Assembly: GCA_035707825.1 (NCBI GenBank)
Contig: DASSTR010000053.1
Coordinates: 1 to 15,393 of the forward strand
Reading direction: 5' to 3'
DNA: 15,393 bases
From: VRUE01 sp035707825
Lineage (GTDB): Bacteria; Actinomycetota; Thermoleophilia; Solirubrobacterales; 70-9
Both the position numbers and the translations under genes were made by a program. The notes under the pieces are model-generated. The model searched no databases. It worked only from the letters and a program-made list of their open reading frames with translations, and had not been told where the DNA came from. Below are positions 1-6,296 of the stretch, one piece after another (within the stretch, counting starts at the first letter, position 1; each line of letters begins with the position of its first letter).

Positions 1-900
1 CGCCGAGAACACCTTGCTCGGCACTGCGAGCGGACCGATCCGCACCACCTCGAGGAGCGCGCCACTCGACGCCGCCAGGCGTTGCGTAGGAACCGCCATC
101 GATGCGACGACCGTTACGACCACATAGATCGCCCCTGCTGCGGCGAGCCCGGCGAAGAGGGCAAACGGGTAGGAGCGCTCTGGTTCCTTCGTCTCCTCGG
201 CGATGTTGACTGAGTCCTCGAACCCGATCAGGGCATAGAAGGCCAGGGCCGCGCCACCGAGGATCGCCAGTGCCGGCGCGCCGCCCTCCTTCAGCTCTAG
301 CGCCCTCCCGGGCTCGCCCTCGCCGGCGAAGAGGGCGGCGGCTCCGATCGCCACCACCAAGACAAGGCCGGTCAGCTCGACCAAGGTGAAGACGAGATTC
401 AGCCGCACGGACACCAGGATTCCGACGTAATTGACGACGGCGACGACGCCCACGAACACGAGTGCGGCCACTGCCACCGGGACGGTGACGAACTCGCCGA
501 GGTAGTCGCCCCCGAAGGCGCGGGCGAGCGCACTCGCCGAGGTCACACCTGAAGCGACGACGGCGAAGGAGACCAGGAACGCGACGAACGGGCTGCGAAA
601 CGCTTCCTTCGCGTACAAGGCCGCGCCGCCCGCCCGCGGATACTTCGTTGCCAGTTCGGCGTAGGAGGCCGCGGTGAGCGCCGCGAGCAGTAGCGCGACG
701 AGGAACGAGGCCCAGATCGCACCTCCCACCTCGGCGCCGACCTCGCCGACGAGGGCGTAGATGCCGCCTCCGAGGATGTCGCCGAGGATGAAGAAGAAGA
801 GCATGCGGCGGGACACCGCCCGGCGCAGCTGCCGCCCTCCGTCCTCGCCGCTCGCCGGCGACCGTGCGCGTCGGGAGAGGGAAGCGGATGGACGAATCAC
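1..900 (-). CDS. APC superfamily amino-acid permease (C-terminus cut by window edge)
   Basis: Integral membrane transporter of the amino acid-polyamine-organocation superfamily, predicted to import amino acids or polyamines with H+ or by exchange; the substrate cannot be read from the sequence. 300 codons are present against about 430-480 usual, so the last third is outside the window. Seen: a short basic N-terminus (about residues 1-30), then a first helix with the unwound glycine motif GDILGGGIYALVGEVG (about 40-55) typical of TM1, alternating hydrophobic segments, the loop motif YAELATKYPRAGGAALY, and the TM6-region signature FYALIGFEDSVNIAEE followed by TKEPER. The GTG start at 900 is chosen because GAGGAG lies 5 bases upstream and an in-frame stop lies at 949-951; an internal ATG (codon 33) is the alternative but would sit at the edge of TM1. 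It follows the SDR gene by 57 bases on the same strand, so cotranscription is possible. Confidence 0.9.
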   Translation of the reverse strand, partial: MIRPSASLSRRARSPASGEDGGRQLRRAVSRRMLFFFILGDILGGGIYALVGEVGAEVGGAIWASFLVALLLAALTAASYAELATKYPRAGGAALYAKEAFRSPFVAFLVSFAVVASGVTSASALARAFGGDYLGEFVTVPVAVAALVFVGVVAVVNYVGILVSVRLNLVFTLVELTGLVLVVAIGAAALFAGEGEPGRALELKEGGAPALAILGGAALAFYALIGFEDSVNIAEETKEPERSYPFALFAGLAAAGAIYVVVTVVASMAVPTQRLAASSGALLEVVRIGPLAVPSKVFSA

Positions 901-957
901 GCGGACTCCTCGCCACGGAATTCGAAAGGCACTCGACCGTCCGCGTTCTCAGCGGCC

Positions 958-1806
958 CTACGCGCGCCGGGCCGCTTTGGTCAGGTAGTCGTTGGCCCGT
1001 CGCATCGCGAAGGTGTAGAGCGGTTCGAACTTGCGCTGCACCCAGTGACCGACCTGGATGTCGCGCGAGCTGTAGACCATGTAGCGGTCCTTCTCGATTC
1101 CGCCGATGATCTTCTCGGCCACGGTCTCGGGTGAAACCGCCCGCTTCTCGAAGCGGGCTTTGAGCTTTCGGATCGCAGGCGCCTCGGTGTCGACGCCGAC
1201 GATCCTGACCGTGTCCACCAGCGGCGTCCGCACCCCGCCGGGGCAGACGAGGCTGACCCCGATGCCGTGCCGGCGCAGGTCGAATCGCAGCACCTCCGAG
1301 ACGCCGCGCAGCCCGAACTTCGAAGCGCTATAGGCGGCGTGCCAGGGCAGGCCGAAGAGCCCCGCGGCCGAGGAGACGTTGACCACGTGACCGCCGCGCC
1401 CGGCGGCGATCATCGCCGGCACGAAGGCCTCGAGCACGCTGATCGGGCCGAGCAGGTTGATGTCGATCAGCTGCTGCCAGTCGCTGTGCTCGAGCTCCTC
1501 GATCGCGCCCCAGGTCGAGATCCCGGCGATGTTCATCACCACGTCCATGCTGCCGTGGGCGGAGTGGATCTCCTCCGCCAGCGCCACCACGGCGTCGTGG
1601 TCGCGCAGATCGATGGGGCTGCTGTGGCCGACCGCCCCGCCGGCACGTTCGATCTCAGCCACGGTCCCCTCCAGCGCCTCCGCCTGGATGTCGGTCAGGT
1701 AGAGCTCGGCGCCGCGTTCGGCTGCCGCCAGCGCCGTTGCGCGGCCGATCCCGCTGGCCGCGCCGGTGATGAAGCAGCGCTTGCCGTTCAGCGTCTCGAC
1801 AGCCAC
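958..1806 (-). CDS. SDR family NAD(P)-dependent oxidoreductase
   Basis: Classical short-chain dehydrogenase/reductase, 282 residues, cytosolic. Seen: the cofactor motif TGAASGIG (about residues 14-21), an acidic residue at the end of strand 2 (LTDI, D39) that in this family favours NAD(H) over NADP(H), the NNAG-equivalent NIAG (92-95), and the catalytic set N117, S146, Y159, K163 (YSASK). The C-terminal 40 residues carry an aromatic/basic tail (QRKFEPLYTFAMRRANDYL) seen in SDRs often annotated as acetoin or ketone reductases; the real substrate is unknown. The frame stays open far upstream, but the part above 1806 only shadows the preceding gene. GTG at 1806 gives a normal SDR N-terminus and has GAGG 5 bases upstream. 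The start lies inside the preceding CMD gene (19-base overlap), implying translational coupling and a shared pathway. Confidence 0.9.
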   Translation of the reverse strand: MAVETLNGKRCFITGAASGIGRATALAAAERGAELYLTDIQAEALEGTVAEIERAGGAVGHSSPIDLRDHDAVVALAEEIHSAHGSMDVVMNIAGISTWGAIEELEHSDWQQLIDINLLGPISVLEAFVPAMIAAGRGGHVVNVSSAAGLFGLPWHAAYSASKFGLRGVSEVLRFDLRRHGIGVSLVCPGGVRTPLVDTVRIVGVDTEAPAIRKLKARFEKRAVSPETVAEKIIGGIEKDRYMVYSSRDIQVGHWVQRKFEPLYTFAMRRANDYLTKAARRA

Positions 1807-2363
1807 CGCAGCCTCGGCTTCTCCGAGATCGGATCGCTCTGCACCTGCAGGGAGTTGAGCGTGCCGGCGAGCATCGTGTAGTGGCCGGCGAGCATGCAGA
1901 GCTCGATCAGCTTTACCGGTTCGAGGTGGCGGGCAAGGCCGCTCCAGGTCTCGGCCCCGATCCGGTCGGCGCCGTGCAGCTCGTCGACGGCGGCCAGGAT
2001 CAGCGCCTGGCGCTCGCTCCAGCCGGGTGCCTCGGCGCCCTCGCGCACGCGAGCGATCTCCACCTCGCTCAGCCCGGCAGCCCTCCCCAGCCGCTCGTGC
2101 TGTCCCCACTCGTACTCGCTGCCGGTGTTGTGGGCGACCCGGAGGATGACCAGCTCGGAGTCCCGGCGAGGCAGCTTGCCGCCCGGCATCAGCGCCCCGG
2201 CGAAAAGCAGCCAGCGCCGGAAGAGGCCGCGGTGGCGGGCCAGTGTGGTGAAGACATTGGGCGCCCTGCCGCCGACCCCGAGGCCGATTGCCCTCAGGAT
2301 CGCCGCGTTCAGCGCCCCGACCTGGCGCTGCGTCCCCGGAGCGATGCGCGGCTCACCCTCCAC
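1788..2363 (-). CDS. Carboxymuconolactone decarboxylase (CMD) family protein
   Basis: About 191 residues of the CMD/AhpD-like all-helical fold. Seen: the family block RDSELVILRVAHNTGSEYEW followed by GQHERLGRAAGLSEVEIARV, then a second helical part with ILAAVDELHGADRIG and a LIELCMLAGHYTMLAGTLNSL segment. The peroxidase CxxC of AhpD is absent (the position reads TGSEYEWGQH), so an alkylhydroperoxidase role is unlikely; a decarboxylase- or dehalogenase-like catalytic role is possible but not provable. The open frame continues upstream antisense-like through the Fur gene, but that extension is low-complexity. GTG at 2363 is preferred because protein-like sequence begins there and a TATATT hexamer lies 6 bases upstream, as in leaderless actinobacterial genes. 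It overlaps the SDR gene by 19 bases, a pairing common in actinobacteria. Confidence 0.85.
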   Translation of the reverse strand: MEGEPRIAPGTQRQVGALNAAILRAIGLGVGGRAPNVFTTLARHRGLFRRWLLFAGALMPGGKLPRRDSELVILRVAHNTGSEYEWGQHERLGRAAGLSEVEIARVREGAEAPGWSERQALILAAVDELHGADRIGAETWSGLARHLEPVKLIELCMLAGHYTMLAGTLNSLQVQSDPISEKPRLRWLSRR

Positions 2364-2375
2364 GGCCCCAATATA
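2361..2375 (-). promoter_or_regulatory. Candidate leaderless promoter of the CMD-SDR pair
   Basis: On the minus strand TATATT (2375-2370) is followed by six bases (GGGGCC) and the GTG start at 2363. A -10 hexamer at this distance would place the transcript start on the first base of the start codon. A GCGACC element about 17 bases further up is a weak -35 candidate (3 of 6 matches). The hexamer stands out against very GC-rich surroundings. It suggests that CMD-SDR can be transcribed apart from the zinc operon upstream. Confidence 0.45.
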
Positions 2376-2442
2376 GAGCGCCCGATGCGACGGTCGCGCC
2401 TGCTCGCCGCGCCCCCAGTCGCGCCGGTGGGGTCGGCGGCCC

Positions 2443-2889
2443 TCAGTTTGCGCAGCGCTCGCAGAGGCCGCGCAGGACCACGTCGTGCTCGGCGATCTCA
2501 AACGGGACCAGATCGGAGACCTGCGCGATCGCCCGCTCGAGGCCGCGGTCCTCGAAGGGCTCCATCCTGCCGCAGCGGCGGCAGATCGCGTGGTGGTGAT
2601 GGTGACCGTTGACGTTGACCCGCTCATAGCTCGCGATCCCGCGCTCGACCTCGAAGCGCTGCACCAGACCCAGGTCCTCCAGCACCTCCAGAGCGCGGTA
2701 GATGCTGGCGCGGCCGACGTGGACCTTGCGGCGCCGCAGCTCCTCCTCGAGCGCCAGCGCGCTCACCGCGCAGTCGTGGCGGGCCAGCGCTTCGACCACG
2801 GCGGTTCGCGCCCCGCCGCGGCGGTAGCCCGCCTCGCCCAGCATCGTCAGCGCGTGCTCGGCCCAGGTGGTGTCGACCGCGGTTGGCAT
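2443..2889 (-). CDS. zur: Fur-family metalloregulator, probably Zur (zinc uptake repressor)
   Basis: 148-residue Fur-superfamily repressor: with bound metal it dimerises on an AT-rich dyad and blocks uptake genes. Seen: N-terminal winged helix with recognition helix region VGRASIYRALEVLEDLGLVQ (58-77), hinge, then a metal-binding dimerisation domain containing a run of five histidines (H96-H100), followed by C103/C106 and C143/C146, the paired CxxC structural zinc site of Zur/Fur proteins. The location as the last gene of a zinc/manganese ABC transporter operon supports Zur over Fur, PerR or Mur; a Mn-responsive role remains possible. ATG at 2889 is one base after the stop of the permease gene (TGAGATG) and lacks a strong Shine-Dalgarno, so translation is probably coupled. 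As part of the operon it would regulate itself if the 6261-6285 dyad is its operator. Confidence 0.88.
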   Translation of the reverse strand: MPTAVDTTWAEHALTMLGEAGYRRGGARTAVVEALARHDCAVSALALEEELRRRKVHVGRASIYRALEVLEDLGLVQRFEVERGIASYERVNVNGHHHHHAICRRCGRMEPFEDRGLERAIAQVSDLVPFEIAEHDVVLRGLCERCAN

Positions 2890-2890
2890 C

Positions 2891-3736
2891 TCAGCCGATC
2901 GTAGCCTCAGCGGGGGCCCGCCTTGCGCTGCGCGGGAGCGAGAGCAGGCGAGCGGCGGGCAGGGAGAGCAGGTAGGCGGCGACGATCGCCAGCGCCACCG
3001 AGGCGCCGCCGGCCGTCCCCGCGTAGTAGGAGAGGTAGAGCCCCGCGAGGCCGCCGAACACGGCCACCGCGACGGCGAGTGCCAGCATCGGCGCGATCCG
3101 GTCGGTGAGCTGGCGGGCGGTCGCCGCGGGCCCGACGAAGACCGCGACCACGAGCAGGTTGCCGAGCCCCTGGACGGCGACCACGATCGCCAGCGCGAGG
3201 AGGACGAGCAGCGCCGCTTCGGTCCTGCCCGGCGCCGTCCCCAGCGAGCGGGCCGCGGCGCGGTCGAAGCCGCCGGCCGCCAGCCGTCCGTGCAGGAGGG
3301 CGAGTGAGACGCCGACCACCGCGGTGAGGACGGCCGCGGAGGCGAGGTCGGCGTCGGAGGGGCCGAGGATGTCGCCGAAGAGCACCTCCTGGATGCCCGG
3401 CGGCGACTCGGGAGAGAGAGCCAGCAGCACCCCGAGGCCGAACAGGGTCGTGACGACCACCCCCACGGCCGCCTCGCGGTCGATGCCGGGCACCCGTGAG
3501 ACGACGGCGATCGCCAGCGCGGCGACGACGATGCCGGGCACGCCGCCGACGATCAGCGGCGCCCCTGCGATCGCGGCGAGCACGAGGCCGGGGAATATCG
3601 AGTGGGCCAGCGACTCGGCCGCATAGGAGAGCCGGTAGAGGATCACCCAGCAGCCCATGGCGCCGCCGGCGATCCCGATCAGGGTCATCTCGGCGATCGC
3701 CCGCCGCATGAACTCGTCTTGCAGGGGCTCGAACAT
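2891..3736 (-). CDS. znuB: Zinc/manganese ABC transporter permease (ZnuB-type)
   Basis: 281-residue ABC-3 family membrane subunit, forming the translocation path for Zn2+/Mn2+ with the ATPase encoded just upstream. Seen: N-terminal segment FEPLQDEFMRRAIAEMTLIG followed by GIAGGAMGCWVILYRLSYAA and the conserved ESLAHSIFPGLVLA loop, then about eight hydrophobic helices, with QEVLFGDILG in the middle and the NLLVVAVFVGPAATARQL segment near the coupling region, all typical of ZnuB/MntB. The C-terminus is short and basic. ATG at 3736 lies three bases after the ATPase gene's stop. No Shine-Dalgarno is visible, because the upstream bases are the histidine codons of the ATPase tail, so termination-reinitiation coupling is inferred. 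It is a second permease in this operon; the first is fused to the binding protein. Confidence 0.92.
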   Translation of the reverse strand: MFEPLQDEFMRRAIAEMTLIGIAGGAMGCWVILYRLSYAAESLAHSIFPGLVLAAIAGAPLIVGGVPGIVVAALAIAVVSRVPGIDREAAVGVVVTTLFGLGVLLALSPESPPGIQEVLFGDILGPSDADLASAAVLTAVVGVSLALLHGRLAAGGFDRAAARSLGTAPGRTEAALLVLLALAIVVAVQGLGNLLVVAVFVGPAATARQLTDRIAPMLALAVAVAVFGGLAGLYLSYYAGTAGGASVALAIVAAYLLSLPAARLLSLPRSARRAPAEATIG

Positions 3737-3739
3737 CGC

Positions 3740-4489
3740 TCAGTGGTGATGGTGGTGGGGGGGAAGGATCGCGCGGGAGGCCGAGCCCGGCAACTCGACG
3801 ATCGAGCCGCCGTAGGTGGCTTCGAGGACGGCCAGGTCCAGAACCTGCTCGGGCGCTCCGACGGCGATCTGCTCGCGGTTGACGCAGAGCACGCTGTCCA
3901 GGCGGCGCGCCTGGTCGAGGTCGTGGGTGGCGATGATCGCCGCCCGCCCCTCGGCCGCGAGTGTCCCGATCAGCGCTTCCAGGCGCTCGGAGCCAGGGCG
4001 GTCCAGGCCGGAGAAGGGCTCGTCGAGCAGCAGGATCTGCGCGTCTTGGACGAGGCTGCGCGCGATCAGCACGCGCTGGCGCTGCCCGCCGGAGAGCTTG
4101 CCGAAGGTCTCGCCGGCAAGCGCGCCGAGCCCGACTTTGCCCAGCGCCGCCATCGCGGTCTCGCGCTCGCGCCGCCCCGGCCGGCGCCACCAGGGCAGCC
4201 TCGAGAGCGCCCCCATCGTCGCCACGTCGAGGGCGGAGACGGGATAGTCGAGCTGGGAGCGCTCGGTCTGCGGGACGGTGGCGCACCGCGCCCCGACCCG
4301 GAGGGTCCCGGCGAGGGGGGCAAGCTCGCCCAGTAATGCGCGCAGCAGCGTCGTCTTGCCGCCCCCGTTGGGGCCGAGCAGCGCCATCCTCTCGCCCGGC
4401 TGCAGCGAGAAGGAGATGCCGGAGATCGCCGCCTCGCCGCTGTATCCGGCAGCGAGTCCCCGTGCCTCGATCAGGGCCTCAGCGTGCAT
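3740..4489 (-). CDS. znuC: Zinc/manganese ABC transporter ATP-binding protein (ZnuC-type) with pentahistidine tail
   Basis: 249-residue cytosolic ATPase powering metal import. Seen: Walker A GPNGGGKT (39-46), Q-loop near VPQTE (72-76), ABC signature LSGGQ (132-136), Walker B ILLLDEP (152-158), D-loop SGLD, and switch histidine H189 in ATHD. All motifs are intact. The length is normal for ZnuC/MntA ATPases. The C-terminus ends ILPPHHHHH, five consecutive histidines directly before the stop, which could bind metal and sense cytosolic zinc; this is inference. ATG at 4489 is preceded by GGAGAG with 5-base spacing and lies inside the 3' end of the fusion gene (19-base overlap), showing operon organisation. 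A longer open reading frame upstream is only the shadow of the fusion gene. Confidence 0.94.
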   Translation of the reverse strand: MHAEALIEARGLAAGYSGEAAISGISFSLQPGERMALLGPNGGGKTTLLRALLGELAPLAGTLRVGARCATVPQTERSQLDYPVSALDVATMGALSRLPWWRRPGRRERETAMAALGKVGLGALAGETFGKLSGGQRQRVLIARSLVQDAQILLLDEPFSGLDRPGSERLEALIGTLAAEGRAAIIATHDLDQARRLDSVLCVNREQIAVGAPEQVLDLAVLEATYGGSIVELPGSASRAILPPHHHHH

Positions 4490-6219
4490 CCGCGCTCTCC
4501 GCCGGTGAATCCCCGGACCATTTCGTCGGCATTTGCCGCCTCCATCCCCGCGTAGGTCTCGCCGCTGGAGCCCTCGGGCCCGAGCGTGTCGCCGTAGAGC
4601 GTGTGGTCGGCAGAGGCGCCGGTCTGCCGCGCTATCGCCTCGGCCACCTTCGGGCTCAGCGAGCTCTCGGGGAAGATCGCCTTCACGTTCCCGGCCTCGA
4701 TCGTCTTCGCCAGCTCGCTGAGGTCCTTGGCCGACGCCTGCGCCTGCGTCGTCTGAGAGGGGACGACCGCGCCGAGGACTTCGATGCCGTAGCGGTTGGC
4801 GAAGTAGCCGAAGGCATCGTGGTCGGTGACCAGCTTGCGGCGTGAGCTCGACACCGAGTCGATGCACCTGGCGATGCCGGCGTCGAGCGCCTTCAACTCG
4901 GCCAGGTAGGCGTTGGCGTTGCGCTCGAACTCCGCCCTGTGGGAGGGGTCGGCGGCCGCCAGCTCTCTCTCGATCTTGCGAACGGCGGCCTCGGCGTTGC
5001 GGGGGTCGTGCCACCAGTGGGGGTCGTACCTCGACGCCTCCGCGCCCGAGGACTCGCCGGGCAGTTTGATCGGGACGATGGCGCCGAGGTCGATCGACTC
5101 CGCGTCGCTGCCGCTGTCGGAGACGACCTGATCGATCCAGGCGTCGAGGTTGTCGCCGCTGGCGAAGACCAGCTCCGCGCCGGCCGCGTTCTCGACGTCG
5201 GAGGGCCGTGGCTCGTAGTCGTGGGGATCGGTGTTCGGCTGCAGGATCTGATCGACGTCGACCGCTTCGCCGCCGACGTTGCGCACAAAATCGCCGAGCT
5301 GGGTCGTCGTCGCCACCACGTCGAGCTTTTCCGAGCCCCCGTCGCCCGAGCCGCCCCCGCACCCTGCCGCGAGCAGCGCCAGAGCGGTGAGCGCGGCGGC
5401 GGCCGCCGCCGCGCGCGGCAGGTTTCCCAAGGCGCGCGCCGCCGCGACCACGACGAAGACGCCGCCCGCGACGCAGGCGATCGTCGCCCCCGGAGGGGCA
5501 TCGGTCTTGACCGAGAGCCAGAGACCGACGGTTCCCTCCAGGCCGACCAGGCCGACGCTGAGGAGCTGCCAGCGCAGGAGCCTGTCGGTCAGCAGGCGCG
5601 CGGTCACGGCGGGGACGAGGAAGAGCGCGGTGACGAGCAGCGCCCCGACAACGGTCAGCGCGGCGGTGCTCGCCAGGGCGAGCAGGGCGAGCAGCACCGC
5701 GTCGAAGACCTGCGGCCTCGGCCCGCTCGAGCCCGTGAGCGTGGGGTCAAAGCCGATCCGCAGCCAGTGCTGTCCGATCAGGACGCTGGCGAGAAGGGTC
5801 GCCGCGGCGGCGGCGCCGGCGAGCGCCAGGTCGCCGCCGTCGACCAGTAGCAGGTTGCCGAAGAGCAGCGTCTCGATGTTGGAGCCCGAGCCGAAGACAT
5901 CGCTGGCGAGGATCACGCCTCCGGCGAGGCAGCCGACGAGGACCAGGGCCACCACGGCGTCCTGGCCGGTGCGCCGGCCGCGCAGCGCTGAGGCCCCCAC
6001 CGTGAAGGCGAGCGCGGCGCCAAAGGCGCCGAGCGGAGCGGCGAAGCCCAGGCCATCCGCCAGGACCAGCCCGGGAAACGCGGCGGTGCCGACCGCGTGG
6101 GAGAAGAAGGCGAGGCCTCGCAGCACGATCCAGGTGCCGAGCAGGCCGGCCGGTACGGCGAGGATCAGCACCTCGATCAAGCCGCGCTGGACGAATGGGA
6201 GCTGGAAGGGGTCGAGCAA
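4471..6219 (-). CDS. Natural fusion: metal ABC permease (ZnuB-type) + lipoprotein metal-binding protein (ZnuA-type)
   Basis: 582 residues in one uninterrupted frame. Residues 1 to about 263 form a complete ABC-3 permease (motifs LRGLAFFSHAVGTAAFPGLV and IETLLFGNLLLV, about eight hydrophobic helices). About 264-287 read as a lipoprotein signal peptide: LGNLPR, an alanine/leucine core and the lipobox LAAGC with Cys287. Residues 299-582 are a cluster A-I binding protein: TTTQLGDFVRNVGGE, metal ligands H333 (NTDPHDYEP), H401 (DPHWWHDP), H467 (TDHDAFGYF) and a likely D544 (LYGDTLG). The His-rich loop of many ZnuA proteins is missing, so Mn cannot be excluded. The start is TTG at 6219, supported by AAAGGA 6 bases upstream. 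It is the first gene of the operon with znuC, znuB and zur. Topology fits: an even number of permease helices, cytoplasmic R269, one more helix, then the binding domain outside. Confidence 0.92.
   Translation of the reverse strand: MLDPFQLPFVQRGLIEVLILAVPAGLLGTWIVLRGLAFFSHAVGTAAFPGLVLADGLGFAAPLGAFGAALAFTVGASALRGRRTGQDAVVALVLVGCLAGGVILASDVFGSGSNIETLLFGNLLLVDGGDLALAGAAAAATLLASVLIGQHWLRIGFDPTLTGSSGPRPQVFDAVLLALLALASTAALTVVGALLVTALFLVPAVTARLLTDRLLRWQLLSVGLVGLEGTVGLWLSVKTDAPPGATIACVAGGVFVVVAAARALGNLPRAAAAAAALTALALLAAGCGGGSGDGGSEKLDVVATTTQLGDFVRNVGGEAVDVDQILQPNTDPHDYEPRPSDVENAAGAELVFASGDNLDAWIDQVVSDSGSDAESIDLGAIVPIKLPGESSGAEASRYDPHWWHDPRNAEAAVRKIERELAAADPSHRAEFERNANAYLAELKALDAGIARCIDSVSSSRRKLVTDHDAFGYFANRYGIEVLGAVVPSQTTQAQASAKDLSELAKTIEAGNVKAIFPESSLSPKVAEAIARQTGASADHTLYGDTLGPEGSSGETYAGMEAANADEMVRGFTGGERGCTLRP
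5359..5430 (-). other. Embedded signal peptide and lipobox at the permease/binding-protein junction
   Basis: Codons 264-287 of the fusion encode LGNLPR, seven alanines, LTALALLAAG and Cys287. This has the n-region, hydrophobic core and LAAGC lipobox of a free-standing bacterial lipoprotein precursor. Codon 264 is TTG, so an internal start here would give a normal ZnuA lipoprotein, but no Shine-Dalgarno precedes it. The segment may act as an extra transmembrane anchor, as a site for signal peptidase II cleavage, or as both. Confidence 0.7.
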
Positions 6220-6260
6220 GGCCGGTCCTTTGAGGTTGGGGCTGCCGCGACCGGAAGACT

Positions 6261-6285
6261 AATGAGAATGAATCCAGTTTGCATT
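6261..6285. promoter_or_regulatory. Candidate Zur operator (two overlapping 9-1-9 dyads) upstream of the metal operon
   Basis: In the 77-base gap before the fusion gene lies an AT-rich island in otherwise GC-rich DNA. Bases 6261-6279 (AATGAGAATGAATCCAGTT) form a 9-1-9 dyad with one strong half, AATGAGAAT, and five of nine paired positions. Bases 6267-6285 form a second dyad offset by six bases, with six of nine paired positions. The left half matches my recollection of the actinobacterial Zur box (TGAAAATGATTTTCA-like). Offset overlapping dyads are common for Fur-family operators. The presence of a Zur-type gene in the operon supports autoregulation. Confidence 0.5.
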
Positions 6286-6296
6286 CGAGAGGGCTT

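Noticed and set aside
1807..2109. N-terminal extension of the SDR protein to 383 residues
   Set aside because: The extension is a shadow of the CMD gene; the Rossmann motif begins normally 13 residues after GTG 1806.
1881..2612. Plus-strand open frame (243 codons) opposite the CMD and Fur genes
   Set aside because: Antisense to two recognisable proteins, with arginine-rich low-complexity sequence and no ribosome site evaluated as convincing.
2907..4286. Long minus-strand open frame (459 codons) across znuC and znuB
   Set aside because: Arginine/proline/alanine-rich translation with no domain; it is an off-frame shadow of two intact genes, common at this GC content.
5428..5451. Internal GTG (5451) or TTG (5430) as separate starts for the binding protein
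   Set aside because: They would give a tidy lipoprotein, but neither has a Shine-Dalgarno and the frame is continuous with the permease; kept only as an alternative.
5359..5460. Possibility that the permease-lipoprotein fusion is a sequencing error or broken gene
   Set aside because: Both domains are full length with all key motifs in one frame, and no stop or compensating frameshift is seen at the junction. Confirmation would still need relatives.
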